A DNA stretch of 64,000 nt, taken from NCBI GenBank assembly GCA_002840685.1, contig PHBU01000011.1:248001-312000 (forward strand). Direction: 5' to 3'. The notes beneath the pieces are model-generated. The model saw nothing but the letters and a program-made list of their open reading frames with translations. It did not search any database and was not told where the DNA came from. Shown piece by piece: positions 51,503 through 60,191 of this stretch. The stretch's first letter is position 1; each line of letters opens with the position of its first letter. This DNA is from Chloroflexi bacterium HGW-Chloroflexi-6. GTDB lineage: Bacteria > Chloroflexota > Anaerolineae > Anaerolineales > Villigracilaceae. A program made the position numbers and the translations under genes.

Positions 51503-52567
51503 TCATTTCATCGTGATCTTGCCGCGATAGCGGGCATAAGTTGCGTAATCGATCTCGGTCCGGCGGGCAATGTATTGCTGGGTTTTGGTAGCCTTGTCGC
51601 GCCGGGCCGTAATTTTATCGGTGACGGTGATATCCATCGCATCCGAACCGGCCCCTGAGCCGAAGGAAACCAGCAGAATGCGGTCGCCAGGTTCGGCAAT
51701 GTCGAGAATGGCGGTCAACCCGATGATGGCTGCGCCCGAATAGGTGTTTCCAATCACTGTCACCAACAGGCCAGGGGCGATCTGCTCGGGTGTAAAACCG
51801 AGCATTTGTCCGGCTTTCTGCGGGAATTTGGTGTTCGGCTGGTGAAAGACCGCCCATTTGTAATCTTTGGCGGTTGCGCCAAGTTCTTCCATCAACGTCC
51901 GACCGGCGGAAGTGATGTGCTGAAAATAAGCCGGCTCGCCGGTGAAGCGGACGCCGTGCTCGGGGTATTTCTGGTATTCACGCCGCCAGAAGTCAGGCGT
52001 ATCGGTGACATAAGAGTAGGTGGCATTGATGGTCGCCAGGGCATTTTCAGCCGGGCCAAGCACAAAGGCCGCGCCCCCCGCCGCAGCGGTGTATTCGAGC
52101 GCATCACCGGGTTTGCCCTGGGCGGTATCCATGCCGATCGCCAGGGCGTATTCAGCCATGCCGGAGCCGACAAAACCGATTGCGGCCACCATGGCTTCGG
52201 TACCGGCCTTGCAGGCAAATTCCCAGTCACCGGCCTGAACGTGCGGAACCGCCCCAATCGCCTCGGCCACCACGGTCGAGGTCGGTTTAACCGCGTACGG
52301 GTGCGATTCCGAACCGACCCAGACGGCGCGCAGGTCGCTGGGTTTGATCTCGGCCCGCGCCATGGCATTGCGCGCCGCTTCGATCGACATGGTGATCACA
52401 TCTTCATCCAGGCCGGGCACGGCTTTTTCCTTGATTGGCAGTCCGGCCTTGCCGCCGGCCCAAACGCGGGCGATTTCCTTGGCCTGAATGCGGTAGCGGG
52501 GAACGTAGGCCCCGTAGCCGGTAATGCCAACGGGGCGATTGGGTTTGAGTAGGGTGGTGTTGGTCAT
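51503..52567 (-). CDS. Hydroxymethylglutaryl-CoA synthase (archaeal type)
   Basis: A 354-residue enzyme condensing acetyl-CoA with acetoacetyl-CoA. The catalytic Cys is in [12 protein letters not shown], the Glu region in [16 protein letters not shown], and the His in [13 protein letters not shown], with [17 protein letters not shown] and [15 protein letters not shown] near the end. The start [14 protein letters not shown] matches archaeal HMG-CoA synthases that work with DUF35 and thiolase. Upper mevalonate pathway, cytoplasmic. A 27-bp palindrome lies just upstream. Confidence 0.95.
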   Translation of the reverse strand: MTNTTLLKPNRPVGITGYGAYVPRYRIQAKEIARVWAGGKAGLPIKEKAVPGLDEDVITMSIEAARNAMARAEIKPSDLRAVWVGSESHPYAVKPTSTVVAEAIGAVPHVQAGDWEFACKAGTEAMVAAIGFVGSGMAEYALAIGMDTAQGKPGDALEYTAAAGGAAFVLGPAENALATINATYSYVTDTPDFWRREYQKYPEHGVRFTGEPAYFQHITSAGRTLMEELGATAKDYKWAVFHQPNTKFPQKAGQMLGFTPEQIAPGLLVTVIGNTYSGAAIIGLTAILDIAEPGDRILLVSFGSGAGSDAMDITVTDKITARRDKATKTQQYIARRTEIDYATYARYRGKITMK

Positions 52568-52579
52568 TGGTTGTCTCCC

Positions 52580-52606
52580 GTAGGGGCGATTCGCGAATCG
52601 CCCTAC
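52580..52606. repeat. REP-like palindrome between HMG-CoA reductase and synthase genes
   Basis: GTAGGGGCGATTCG pairs with CGAATCGCCCTAC, a near-perfect 13-bp arm palindrome with one extra G. Elements of this consensus (GTAGGGGCGA...) recur in many bacterial genomes as scattered intergenic repeats. Confidence 0.75.
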
Positions 52607-52618
52607 AAATTGGGTGGA

Positions 52619-53893
52619 TTATTTCGTTTTTTTCAAAATCTCTTCTGCCCGGTCAATTCTAACCGTCTTTTCGGCCACCATTTGCGCAGCGACTCTTTCG
52701 ATCATCTCACCTTCGGCGCCTGCCGCGACCGCCACCTGGCGGGCATGCAGCGACATGTGTCCGCGCTGGATGCCTTCGGTGGCCAGCGCGCGCAGGGCAG
52801 CCATGTTCTGGGCCAGCCCAACCGAGACAATGATCTCGGCCAGTTCGGAGGCAGTTTTGATGCCCATCAGTTGAATGGCCGCTTTGGCTGCCGGGTGAAC
52901 CTTGGTCGCCCCGCCGATGATCCCAACCGCCATCGGCATTTCGAGGCTGCCGACCAGGCTGCCTTCGACATCCACACCCCAGGTTGAAAGGCTGGTGTAC
53001 TGCCCGGAGCGGGCAGCGTAAGCGTGCGCCCCGGCCTCGATGGCGCGCCAATCGTTGCCGGTCGCCAGCACAACCGCATCGACACCGTTCATGATGCCTT
53101 TGTTGTGGGTCGCAGCGCGATACGGGTCGGCCGCGGCAAAAGCATAGGCGGCGATGATGCCATCGCGGACAGTTTCGCCGGAAAAATCGTCAAATGCCAA
53201 TTCCTTGACCGGAATGGTACAGCGCACCCGCGCAAGCCGCCGGTCGGCCAGGTTCGACAAAATCCGCAGATGGACCCTGCCACCGGTAATCCGCTCGACC
53301 TGTGGAGCAAGCCGTTCGCAGGCGGTGTTGACCGCGTTCGCGCCCATCGCATCGCGCACATCATAGATCAGGTGAATGACGAGGAAACCGCCAATTGGCG
53401 ATGATTCGATAATTCGAACTTCGAGGTCGCGCGCGCCGCCGCCGAATTTTTTCAAAATGGGATCTATCGAATCGGCTTCGGCCAGCAGTTCGGCTTTTTT
53501 CTCGTAGAGTTTGAGCTTTGCCTCGTGCAAATTGACAACATCCAGTACTTGCATCTGGCCGATCATCAGCGGATCTGTGGTTGTGGCGATAAATCCGCCG
53601 CCGGCGCGGGCCAGTTTGGCCATGAACGAAGCTCCGGCCACCACCGAAGGCTCCTCGACCGCCATCGGCACCAGCACCTCGCGCCCGTTGACCAGGAAGT
53701 TCAATCCCAGCCCTACCGGCAGGCTATGCAGGCCGATCGCATTCTCGACCATGTGGTCGGCAGCCTCAGGCGAGAGTCCGCCGCTCGCCCAGGGGGCAAG
53801 CACATCGGGAGTTTGATCCGCTGCGGCAGCGGCCCGGGTCAGGCGTTCGGCCAGGGATAGGTTGTAAAAGCCAGGAATGCGCGAAGAAGCCAT
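52619..53893 (-). CDS. mvaA: Hydroxymethylglutaryl-CoA reductase, class II (degradative type)
   Basis: A 424-residue enzyme converting HMG-CoA and mevalonate with NAD(P)H. Class II features: ENAIG near residue 50 (catalytic Glu), THNKGIMNGVDAVVLATGNDWRAIEAGAHAYAARSG (catalytic Lys and NAD region), the catalytic Asp in GVDVEGSLVGSLEMPMAVGIIGGATKVHP, and the His in GHMSLHARQVA. Bacterial class II enzymes often work biosynthetically in isoprenoid synthesis; the downstream HMG-CoA synthase supports that here. AAGGA precedes the ATG. First gene of the operon. Confidence 0.95.
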   Translation of the reverse strand: MASSRIPGFYNLSLAERLTRAAAAADQTPDVLAPWASGGLSPEAADHMVENAIGLHSLPVGLGLNFLVNGREVLVPMAVEEPSVVAGASFMAKLARAGGGFIATTTDPLMIGQMQVLDVVNLHEAKLKLYEKKAELLAEADSIDPILKKFGGGARDLEVRIIESSPIGGFLVIHLIYDVRDAMGANAVNTACERLAPQVERITGGRVHLRILSNLADRRLARVRCTIPVKELAFDDFSGETVRDGIIAAYAFAAADPYRAATHNKGIMNGVDAVVLATGNDWRAIEAGAHAYAARSGQYTSLSTWGVDVEGSLVGSLEMPMAVGIIGGATKVHPAAKAAIQLMGIKTASELAEIIVSVGLAQNMAALRALATEGIQRGHMSLHARQVAVAAGAEGEMIERVAAQMVAEKTVRIDRAEEILKKTK

Positions 53894-53933
53894 GTTTTTT
53901 CCTTAAAAGAGCCGATTTTTACTTTACAGTTAT

Positions 53934-53964
53934 TCTACAGTTCTCTTCTGGCAAAACCTATCAA
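53934..53964 (-). promoter_or_regulatory. Promoter of the mevalonate-pathway operon
   Basis: On the minus strand TTGATA (53964-53959), 19-base spacer, TAGAAT (53939-53934). The spacer is slightly long. Confidence 0.45.
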
Positions 53965-53965
53965 C

Positions 53966-53994
53966 TTGTCCAATTGCGACGGGTAAGGTAGAAT
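53966..53994 (+). promoter_or_regulatory. Promoter of the DevS-like histidine kinase
   Basis: TTGTCC (53966-53971), 17-base spacer, TAGAAT (53989-53994); divergent from and adjacent to the mvaA promoter. An AAGGAGAG site then precedes the ATG at 54016. Confidence 0.65.
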
Positions 53995-54015
53995 ATTTTT
54001 TACAAGGAGAGAGAC

Positions 54016-55692
54016 ATGCTTCTAACGCGACAGCAGTTGGAAGAACGTTTAATTGCGTTACATCAAGCCAGCCTGACGCTGGTGGACGATATTTCACTTG
54101 AATCCCTGCTCGAGCGGATCGCCTCAGTGGCCTGCGAGCAGGTTGATGCACGCTATGCCGCTCTCGGGGTATTGGACAATGACGGCAAGCTGAAAAAATT
54201 CATTTCAGTTGGCATGAGCGATGATGAGATTCGGCGCATTCCGCACCCTCCCATGGGGCGCGGGCTGCTTGGCGCGCTGATGAATACCGATGAAACCCTG
54301 CGCCTGCCGGATATAAAAGATGATGCCCGTAGTATCGGGTTCCCGCAAAACCACCCACACATGCGCTCCTTTTTGGGCGTGCCAATCCGCTATGGAGACC
54401 TGCAGCTCGGCCAGATTTACCTGACCGAAAAACTGGGCGCGCCCGAATTTACCCGCGACGATGAGCAGATCATTCAGATGCTGGCAGCTTATGCAGCGGT
54501 GGCAATCCACAATGCGCATCTGTATGATGACCTGAAAGAGCGCGACCGCGCCCTGACGCGCCGCAACCAGGATCTGGCCTTACTCAACAATATCGCCGAA
54601 ACGTTGACTTCGTCCCTGCAGCTCGAGCAGATCTTGACCCAGACCCTGGCGCAGGTCATGGAATATCTCAAGGTGGAAGCTGGCGAGATATTCATCCTGG
54701 AAGAAGATAAACACACCCTGCGCATGGCCCTCCATCGCGGACAGGCAGCCGAGGCCTTCTGGACTCGCGACCGCATGCAGGTCGGCGAGGGCATTATCGG
54801 CGTGGTGGCCAAAACCGGAGAACCCATTCTGAGCCACGACCTGGCGCATGATGCACGGTATGTGCGTCCGGCAGTCATCCAGGCTGGTTTTCGGCAGATG
54901 GCCTGCATCCCGCTTACAACCAGTGGCGTTACCATCGGCGTTTTGAGCGCTGTTACGCGCAGCAACCTGCCGATCGACGATCATGACGTGCAACTGGTGA
55001 CCGCCGTTGGCAACTGGGCCGGGCTGGCGATCGAGAATGCTCGCCTGCACGATGACGCCCGCCGCCTGGCCGTGCTCGAAGAACGCGACCGGATCGGCAT
55101 GGACTTGCACGATGGCATTATCCAATCCATCTATGGGGTTGGGCTGGTGCTCGAACATGCCCGTCTGCTGGCCGATGAAGACCCCAAACATGCCGCAGAC
55201 CGCATCCAGCAGGCCATCAACAGCCTCAACCACACCATCCGCGATATTCGCACATACATCCTCGATTTGCGCCCGCGACAGCTGGGCGATGAAAACCTGA
55301 TGGACGGCCTGAAACGACTGGCGCTCGAATTCCGCGCCAACACCCTGGCCGAAGCCAACCTGAGCGGCCTCCCAGAAGATGTTGCCAGCCTGCCCAAGAG
55401 TCACTCTCTGGCCCTTTTCCATATCTGCCAGGAAGCCCTGGCCAACGCCGCCAAACACGCCGCAGCCAAGAAAGTCGAGATCAGCGTCTGGAAAACCCCA
55501 GAACGGATCATGCTGGAGATCCGCGACAATGGCAAAGGCTTTGACATGCTAAAAATGAACATGACCATCGGTCATGGCCTGTCAAACATGCACACCCGCG
55601 CCCATCAGGTTGGGGGCGATGTTGAACTCAGTTCGGTAATTGGCGAGGGAACATCCATTCTGGTCTGGGTTCCAAACGGGAAACATCACTAA
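54016..55692 (+). CDS. DevS/DosT-like GAF histidine kinase
   Basis: A 558-residue cytoplasmic kinase with two GAF domains (about 28-170 and 197-345), a HisKA_3 segment with phospho-His H365 in DRIGMDLHDGIIQSIYG, and a HATPase (EALANAAKHAAA, DNGKGFD). GAF-A resembles DevS/DosT closely: GRGLLGALM, LRLPDI, then IGFPQNHPHMRSFLGVPIRYGDLQLGQIYLTEK. In DevS the heme-ligating His lies in this HP region, so heme-based O2 or redox sensing is possible (H113 candidate). No response regulator lies beside it, so it is an orphan. It is transcribed from its own promoter. Confidence 0.9.
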   Translation: MLLTRQQLEERLIALHQASLTLVDDISLESLLERIASVACEQVDARYAALGVLDNDGKLKKFISVGMSDDEIRRIPHPPMGRGLLGALMNTDETLRLPDIKDDARSIGFPQNHPHMRSFLGVPIRYGDLQLGQIYLTEKLGAPEFTRDDEQIIQMLAAYAAVAIHNAHLYDDLKERDRALTRRNQDLALLNNIAETLTSSLQLEQILTQTLAQVMEYLKVEAGEIFILEEDKHTLRMALHRGQAAEAFWTRDRMQVGEGIIGVVAKTGEPILSHDLAHDARYVRPAVIQAGFRQMACIPLTTSGVTIGVLSAVTRSNLPIDDHDVQLVTAVGNWAGLAIENARLHDDARRLAVLEERDRIGMDLHDGIIQSIYGVGLVLEHARLLADEDPKHAADRIQQAINSLNHTIRDIRTYILDLRPRQLGDENLMDGLKRLALEFRANTLAEANLSGLPEDVASLPKSHSLALFHICQEALANAAKHAAAKKVEISVWKTPERIMLEIRDNGKGFDMLKMNMTIGHGLSNMHTRAHQVGGDVELSSVIGEGTSILVWVPNGKHH

Positions 55693-55816
55693 TCCGGCGT
55701 TAATATTGGCAATTGCGTTTAGGAATGTTCAAAATCAAGGTTTCACAAGCTGGAAAACAGGCTGACTTGGCTGTTCAATTTTTTAACGTATATCTCGAAA
55801 AAACAGGCTGAATTTG

Positions 55817-55848
55817 AAACCGACCCCCATATGTGGGGGTCGGTTTTT
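55817..55848 (+). terminator. Terminator after the DevS-like kinase
   Basis: AAACCGACCCCCA and TGGGGGTCGGTTT form a 13-bp perfect stem with a TATG loop, followed by T residues. Confidence 0.93.
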
Positions 55849-55979
55849 GAATCCAAACCCTTCGTGGCTGAAACTTTTGTTCTGTTTTTTAGGAGATTCA
55901 GCAGTGCAAGCTTTTACATTCTTTAAGGTTTCACCATCTTAAAAAAAACAATTCTTTTAAGGTAGCGTAGGTTTGGCGT

Positions 55980-56009
55980 GTGGCAAAGTCGTGTTTCTTC
56001 TGCTAGAAT
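55980..56009 (+). promoter_or_regulatory. Possible dnaA promoter
   Basis: GTGGCA (55980-55985), 18-base spacer, TAGAAT (56004-56009). This gives a leader of about 135 bases. The rest of the 460-base gap holds the upstream terminator and the leader hairpin. I see no DnaA boxes (TTATCCACA) in it. Confidence 0.45.
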
Positions 56010-56093
56010 GTGTGCAGTCAATTGTGGTAACTCCCACTTACCTCAACGAGACTCCCTGAGAAGTATCAGCGTACAAAGAACAAATTTACCTGC

Positions 56094-56117
56094 CCCTCTG
56101 CAAAAACAAGCAGAGGG
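56094..56117 (+). other. Leader hairpin upstream of dnaA
   Basis: CCCTCTGC and GCAGAGGG form a perfect 8-bp stem with an A-rich 8-base loop, 36 bases before the dnaA ATG. It lacks a T tract, so it is not a terminator; it may affect mRNA stability or translation. Confidence 0.55.
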
Positions 56118-56152
56118 TTCAGTTCCCTACACCTCGTTGACAGGAGCAATAC

Positions 56153-57508
56153 ATGACCCCGGAACAGGCCTGGCAATCAGCACTCGGACAACTCCAAATG
56201 GAAATGCCGCGTGCCTCATTCGACACCTGGGTGCGCGATGCCCACCTGCTCAATATCGAACATGGCCTTGTGAGCATTGGCGTGCGCAACGCCTATGCCC
56301 GCGACTGGCTGGAAAACCGTTTACAAAACGATGTTGCTCGCCTGCTTTCCGGGATTTTAAACCGCCCGCTGGATGTCGAATTTGTCGTCAGCAACGGGCG
56401 CGACAGCAACCCGGACTCTGAAACCGCCAACGAGGTGGGCGCAGATGCGGACTCACCTGAGCCTGCTGCCGTTAAAACACGCTCGGCCACCCTCAACCCC
56501 CGCTACACCTTCGACACTTTTGTGGTCGGCGCAAACAACCGCCTGGCGCACGCTGCTGCTTTGGCCGTTGCTGAAAAACCGGCCCGCGCCTACAACCCGC
56601 TCTTCCTGTATGGCGGCGTTGGACTGGGCAAAACCCACCTCTTGCACGCCATCGGGAATGCCTGCCATGCCAGCGGTTTGAGCGTGCTGTATGTCTCATC
56701 TGAAGAATTCACCAACGATCTGATCCAATCCATCCGTACCCACACCACCGCCTCGTTCCGCGAAAAATACCGCTCGATCGATGTTTTGCTGATCGACGAC
56801 ATCCAGTTCATTGCTGGCAAAGAATCAACCCAGGAAGAATTCTTCCACACTTTCAACACCCTGCACGGTCAGGACAAACAAATCATCGTTTCCTCCGATC
56901 GGCCGCCACGAGCCATGGTCACCCTTGAAGACCGGCTGCGCTCACGCTTCGAGTGGGGATTGACCGCCGATGTACAGGCCCCGGACCTCGAGACGCGTAC
57001 CGCCATCCTGCGTTACAAAGCCGAAAAAATGGGCCGCCAGGTTCCGGACGATGTGATGGACCTGATCGCCCGCCGGGTACAGTCGAACATCCGCGAACTG
57101 GAAGGCGCTCTCAACCGCATCGTTGCCTTTTCAGACCTGAGCGGCACGCCGCTGACCGCCAAACTGGCCGAAACCGCCCTGATCGACCTGCTGCCGCAGA
57201 GCCGCAACATCCAGCCGGCCAAGCTGATCGAGCTTGTGGCGCGCACCTGGAACACAACCGTCGATGCCCTGCTAGGCCGCGATCGTTCGCAAAAAATTGC
57301 CGAACCACGCCAGGTTGCCATGTACCTGCTGCGACAGGAAACGGACGCCTCCCTGCCCCAGATCGGCGAAGCGATGGGTGGCCGCGACCACACCACTGTC
57401 ATGTACGCCATTGAAAAAATCAGTGATGTCATCGAACGCGACGACCGCCTGCGCAACCGGGTGAAACAGATCCGCGACCAACTCTATGGGCAAGCGGCGG
57501 CCATCTAA
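56153..57508 (+). CDS. dnaA: Chromosomal replication initiator DnaA
   Basis: A 451-residue AAA+ initiator that binds DnaA boxes and opens the origin. Domain I (about 1-80) has FDTWVRDA; domain II is a short linker (~85-115). The AAA+ core has Walker A GGVGLGKT at 154-161, Walker B VLLIDDIQF, sensor 1 IIVSSDRPP, and the arginine finger region LRSRFEWGLTADVQAPD. Domain IV has the DnaA signature GGRDHTTVMYAIEKI. CAGGAG is 6 bases before the ATG. No dnaN, recF or gyrB lies beside it, and the gene is followed by a terminator. Confidence 0.97.
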   Translation: MTPEQAWQSALGQLQMEMPRASFDTWVRDAHLLNIEHGLVSIGVRNAYARDWLENRLQNDVARLLSGILNRPLDVEFVVSNGRDSNPDSETANEVGADADSPEPAAVKTRSATLNPRYTFDTFVVGANNRLAHAAALAVAEKPARAYNPLFLYGGVGLGKTHLLHAIGNACHASGLSVLYVSSEEFTNDLIQSIRTHTTASFREKYRSIDVLLIDDIQFIAGKESTQEEFFHTFNTLHGQDKQIIVSSDRPPRAMVTLEDRLRSRFEWGLTADVQAPDLETRTAILRYKAEKMGRQVPDDVMDLIARRVQSNIRELEGALNRIVAFSDLSGTPLTAKLAETALIDLLPQSRNIQPAKLIELVARTWNTTVDALLGRDRSQKIAEPRQVAMYLLRQETDASLPQIGEAMGGRDHTTVMYAIEKISDVIERDDRLRNRVKQIRDQLYGQAAAI

Positions 57509-57534
57509 ATTAGCTTTTGCACACGCATTTTTTT

Positions 57535-57576
57535 AAGAAGAAAGAGGTAGGTCTTTTGCCTCTTTCTTCTTTTTTC
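57535..57576 (+). terminator. Terminator after dnaA
   Basis: AAGAAGAAAGAGG pairs with CCTCTTTCTTCTT around an 11-base loop, then a T run. Stem is A/G-rich but 13 bp and perfect. Confidence 0.85.
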
Positions 57577-57625
57577 AAAAAATGACGTACAATAACGCCG
57601 TCATACTTGCACCCCGGAGGCTCCT

Positions 57626-58747
57626 TTGATCCCTGGCTTGGATGGCCTGCGCGCCATTGCCTTTTTATTAGTCTTGGGCGTTCATACCGATTACTTCCTG
57701 TTTGGCTGGACGGGTGTCCTGCTTTTTTTTGTGCTTTCAGGTTTCCTGATCACCGACATCCTGCTGAGGATGAAGGAAACGCTCGCCCCTCAGGCTTTTT
57801 TCTACAAATTCTACGGGCGGCGCTTCCTGCGCATCTTCCCGCTCTATTATTTTTATCTTTTCCTGATGCTGGGGGTCACAGCGGTACTGATCAGCTTTGA
57901 ATATCGTCAGAATTACATGCTGCTCTACCAGCAGCAACTACCCTACGGCTTGCTGTATATCTATAATTTCTTCCACGCCGGGGCGCAATTTGTCGAATCG
58001 CGCTTCCTGACCCATTTCTGGTCGCTTTCAGTCGAGGAACAGTTCTACATCGTTTGGCCGTTGATCATCTTCCTGACCCCGCGCGACAAGCTGAAACCGG
58101 TCTTCCTGGCGGCGATCCTGGCCGGGCCGCTCTTCCGCGCCCTGACCGGCTTGGTTTACAACAGCGCGGCCTTTCCCTTCCTTTTCCCGAACACCGCTGT
58201 TGGCGTGTACGTTCTGCCCTTTTCGCACATCGACGCATTTGCGATGGGTGCGTACATGACCCGCTTCGAGATCCCCAAAGCCCGCCTGCAACTGCTGGCG
58301 ATGGCCTTTCTGCTGCCCGCCCTCGGCCTGGGCACGGAATACTTCCTGCACGGACAGGTGGAATTCGTCTCATCGCTCGGCTACCAGTACCCGCTTGGCA
58401 ACGGGCTGCGCCACATCTGGGGCTACACACTGATCGACTACACCTTTCTGCTGGTGATCTACTGCGTTGTGCGCGAGAAAATGTGGGTCAAGTGGCTGGA
58501 GTGGCCGGTCCTGAGCTACCTGGGGAAAATTTCTTATGGCATGTATGTTTACCATTTTGCTTTCACCTGGTTCGCCAGCCGGGTTGTGTACGATCTGTGG
58601 GCAATCCCCTTCGGCGCGGGCAAACCGCTGGTGCTGGTGCTGACGTTTGCGCTGACGGTGCTGGCCGCTTCGCTGACCTATCGCTGGCTTGAAATGCCCC
58701 TGTTGAACCTGAAAGACCGTTATTTTTCGCTAAAAGTAAAAGCGTAA
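57626..58747 (+). CDS. Acyltransferase-3 family membrane protein (OafA/YrhL type)
   Basis: A 373-residue protein with about ten membrane helices that transfers acyl groups to sugars of surface polymers. It starts IPGLDGLRAIAFLLVLGVHTDYF, the family hallmark with the catalytic His, then FFVLSGFLITDILLRMKE, and HFWSLSVEEQFYIVWPLII. There is no C-terminal SGNH domain. The start codon is TTG (57626), with GGAGG ending 5 bases before it; no ATG is placed better. The substrate is unknown. Confidence 0.92.
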   Translation: MIPGLDGLRAIAFLLVLGVHTDYFLFGWTGVLLFFVLSGFLITDILLRMKETLAPQAFFYKFYGRRFLRIFPLYYFYLFLMLGVTAVLISFEYRQNYMLLYQQQLPYGLLYIYNFFHAGAQFVESRFLTHFWSLSVEEQFYIVWPLIIFLTPRDKLKPVFLAAILAGPLFRALTGLVYNSAAFPFLFPNTAVGVYVLPFSHIDAFAMGAYMTRFEIPKARLQLLAMAFLLPALGLGTEYFLHGQVEFVSSLGYQYPLGNGLRHIWGYTLIDYTFLLVIYCVVREKMWVKWLEWPVLSYLGKISYGMYVYHFAFTWFASRVVYDLWAIPFGAGKPLVLVLTFALTVLAASLTYRWLEMPLLNLKDRYFSLKVKA

Positions 58748-58776
58748 AAATCCCCTGACTTTTGACCACAATATTT

Positions 58777-58825
58777 TCAATAGAAAAGACGCCAGAGTAA
58801 GAAACCCTGGCGTCTTTTCTATTGA
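58777..58825. terminator. Bidirectional terminator between acyltransferase and malic enzyme genes
   Basis: A perfect 19-bp inverted repeat (TCAATAGAAAAGACGCCAG at 58777-58795, its complement at 58807-58825) with an 11-base loop. A/T-rich outer and GC inner arms serve both convergent genes. Confidence 0.93.
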
Positions 58826-58838
58826 ATGATCGCCGTTA

Positions 58839-60188
58839 TCAATCTTCTACATACGGCACATAATCGGCGCGGGCAACCCCTTGCTCGATCGCTTTTTGGG
58901 CCACGGCGCGAGCCACGGCCTTGTGAACTTCCTTGTCGAGCGGGTTGGGCACAAGGTCAGACCCGGTGGTTTTATCGGCCAGGGTATAGGCAGCGGCAGC
59001 CAGCATTTCGTAAGTGATCTCGCGCGCATTGGAATCAACCGCACCGCGGAAAATGCCGGGGAAACCGAGCACATTGTTGACCGATTTGCCATCCGCAGCA
59101 AAGGCGGCCCCGTGCGCCAGGGCCACTTCGGGTTCGATCTCAGCATACGGATTGGAAAGCGCCAGGATGATCTGGCCTTCGCGCACCATTTCGGGCTTGA
59201 TCAAGCCCTGCACGCCGGTGGTGGCGACGACAATATCGCAATTTGCCATGATTTCGCGCAAATTCGAGGGTCTTCCACCCGCTGCGGCCAGACGGTCGAG
59301 CGCCTGCTGGCTCAAATCTGCACCCCAAACCTGGTTGCCGGTCATACGCATCAGCATTTTGGCAGTAGCAAACCCGGCTGCGCCCAAACCGATTTGCCCA
59401 ATCTTGGCACTCGACAGGTAAATGCCCGTCTGGCGCGAGGCAACCATCAGTGCGGCGGTGGTGACCACGGCGGTCCCGTGCTGATCGTCATGCAAAACCG
59501 GGATGTCAAGCATCTTCTGCAAACGTTCTTCGATCTCGAAGCAGCGCGGGGCTGAAATATCCTCCAGCTGGATGGCAGAAAAGGTCGGGGCAATGTTGGC
59601 GATCGTGCGGATGATCTCTTCGGTATCTTTGGTGTTGAGCAAGATCGGGATGCCCGACAGCCCGACCAGGGTTTCCATCAGCATGGCTTTGCCTTCCATT
59701 ACCGGCATACCGGCCACCGGGCCGATATCTCCCAACCCCAGGACGGCGGTCCCATCGGTAACGATGGCAACCATATGGCTGATGGATGTGTAAAGACGAG
59801 CCAGTTCGGGCTCTTTTGCGATCCTCAAGCAGACTTCAGCCACGCCAGGTGTATATACCCGCCGCAAAACCGCCAGGGAGGTGATCGGGTAGCGTGAACG
59901 GATCGCGATCTTTCCTTTTACGTGCATTTCGAGCACTTCATCGCGCACATCCAGCACTTTGACGGTGGGATGGCTGCGCATGGCTTCAATGATTTCTTCC
60001 ATTTGTTCAATCGAGTTGGCGTAGACAGAAACATCCCGCACAACGTGCAAGGATGTTTCTGTCAACAACTGGATTGCGCCAACACTGCCACCGGCTTCGG
60101 CAATCAGGGTCAGCAAACTAGCCAAAGCTCCAACGCTTTGATCGTTGCGAAAACGAACCGTGCGCATTACTTTGGGTTCCCAGGTCAT
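58839..60188 (-). CDS. NAD(P)-malic enzyme with N-terminal ACT domain
   Basis: A 449-residue enzyme decarboxylating malate to pyruvate. The first ~80 residues are an ACT-like regulatory domain (RNDQSVGALASLLTLIAEAGGSVGAIQ, VRDVSVYANSIEQMEEII). The catalytic part shows YTPGVAEVCLRI, VTDGTAVLGLGDIGPVAGMPVMEGKAML with the catalytic Lys, IQLEDISAPRCFEIEERL, PVLHDDQHGTAVV for the divalent metal, and a Rossmann loop IGLGAAGFATAKML. ACT suggests allosteric control by an amino acid. The HAD gene lies 3 bases upstream. Confidence 0.95.
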   Translation of the reverse strand: MTWEPKVMRTVRFRNDQSVGALASLLTLIAEAGGSVGAIQLLTETSLHVVRDVSVYANSIEQMEEIIEAMRSHPTVKVLDVRDEVLEMHVKGKIAIRSRYPITSLAVLRRVYTPGVAEVCLRIAKEPELARLYTSISHMVAIVTDGTAVLGLGDIGPVAGMPVMEGKAMLMETLVGLSGIPILLNTKDTEEIIRTIANIAPTFSAIQLEDISAPRCFEIEERLQKMLDIPVLHDDQHGTAVVTTAALMVASRQTGIYLSSAKIGQIGLGAAGFATAKMLMRMTGNQVWGADLSQQALDRLAAAGGRPSNLREIMANCDIVVATTGVQGLIKPEMVREGQIILALSNPYAEIEPEVALAHGAAFAADGKSVNNVLGFPGIFRGAVDSNAREITYEMLAAAAYTLADKTTGSDLVPNPLDKEVHKAVARAVAQKAIEQGVARADYVPYVED

Positions 60189-60191
60189 GGT

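Noticed and set aside
54580..55458. A 292-codon minus-strand frame opposite the DevS-like kinase
   Set aside because: Antisense shadow of a well-conserved kinase; composition not protein-like and no ribosome site.
55693..56152. Chromosomal origin next to dnaA
   Set aside because: No DnaA boxes, no AT-rich unwinding element with boxes and no dnaN.
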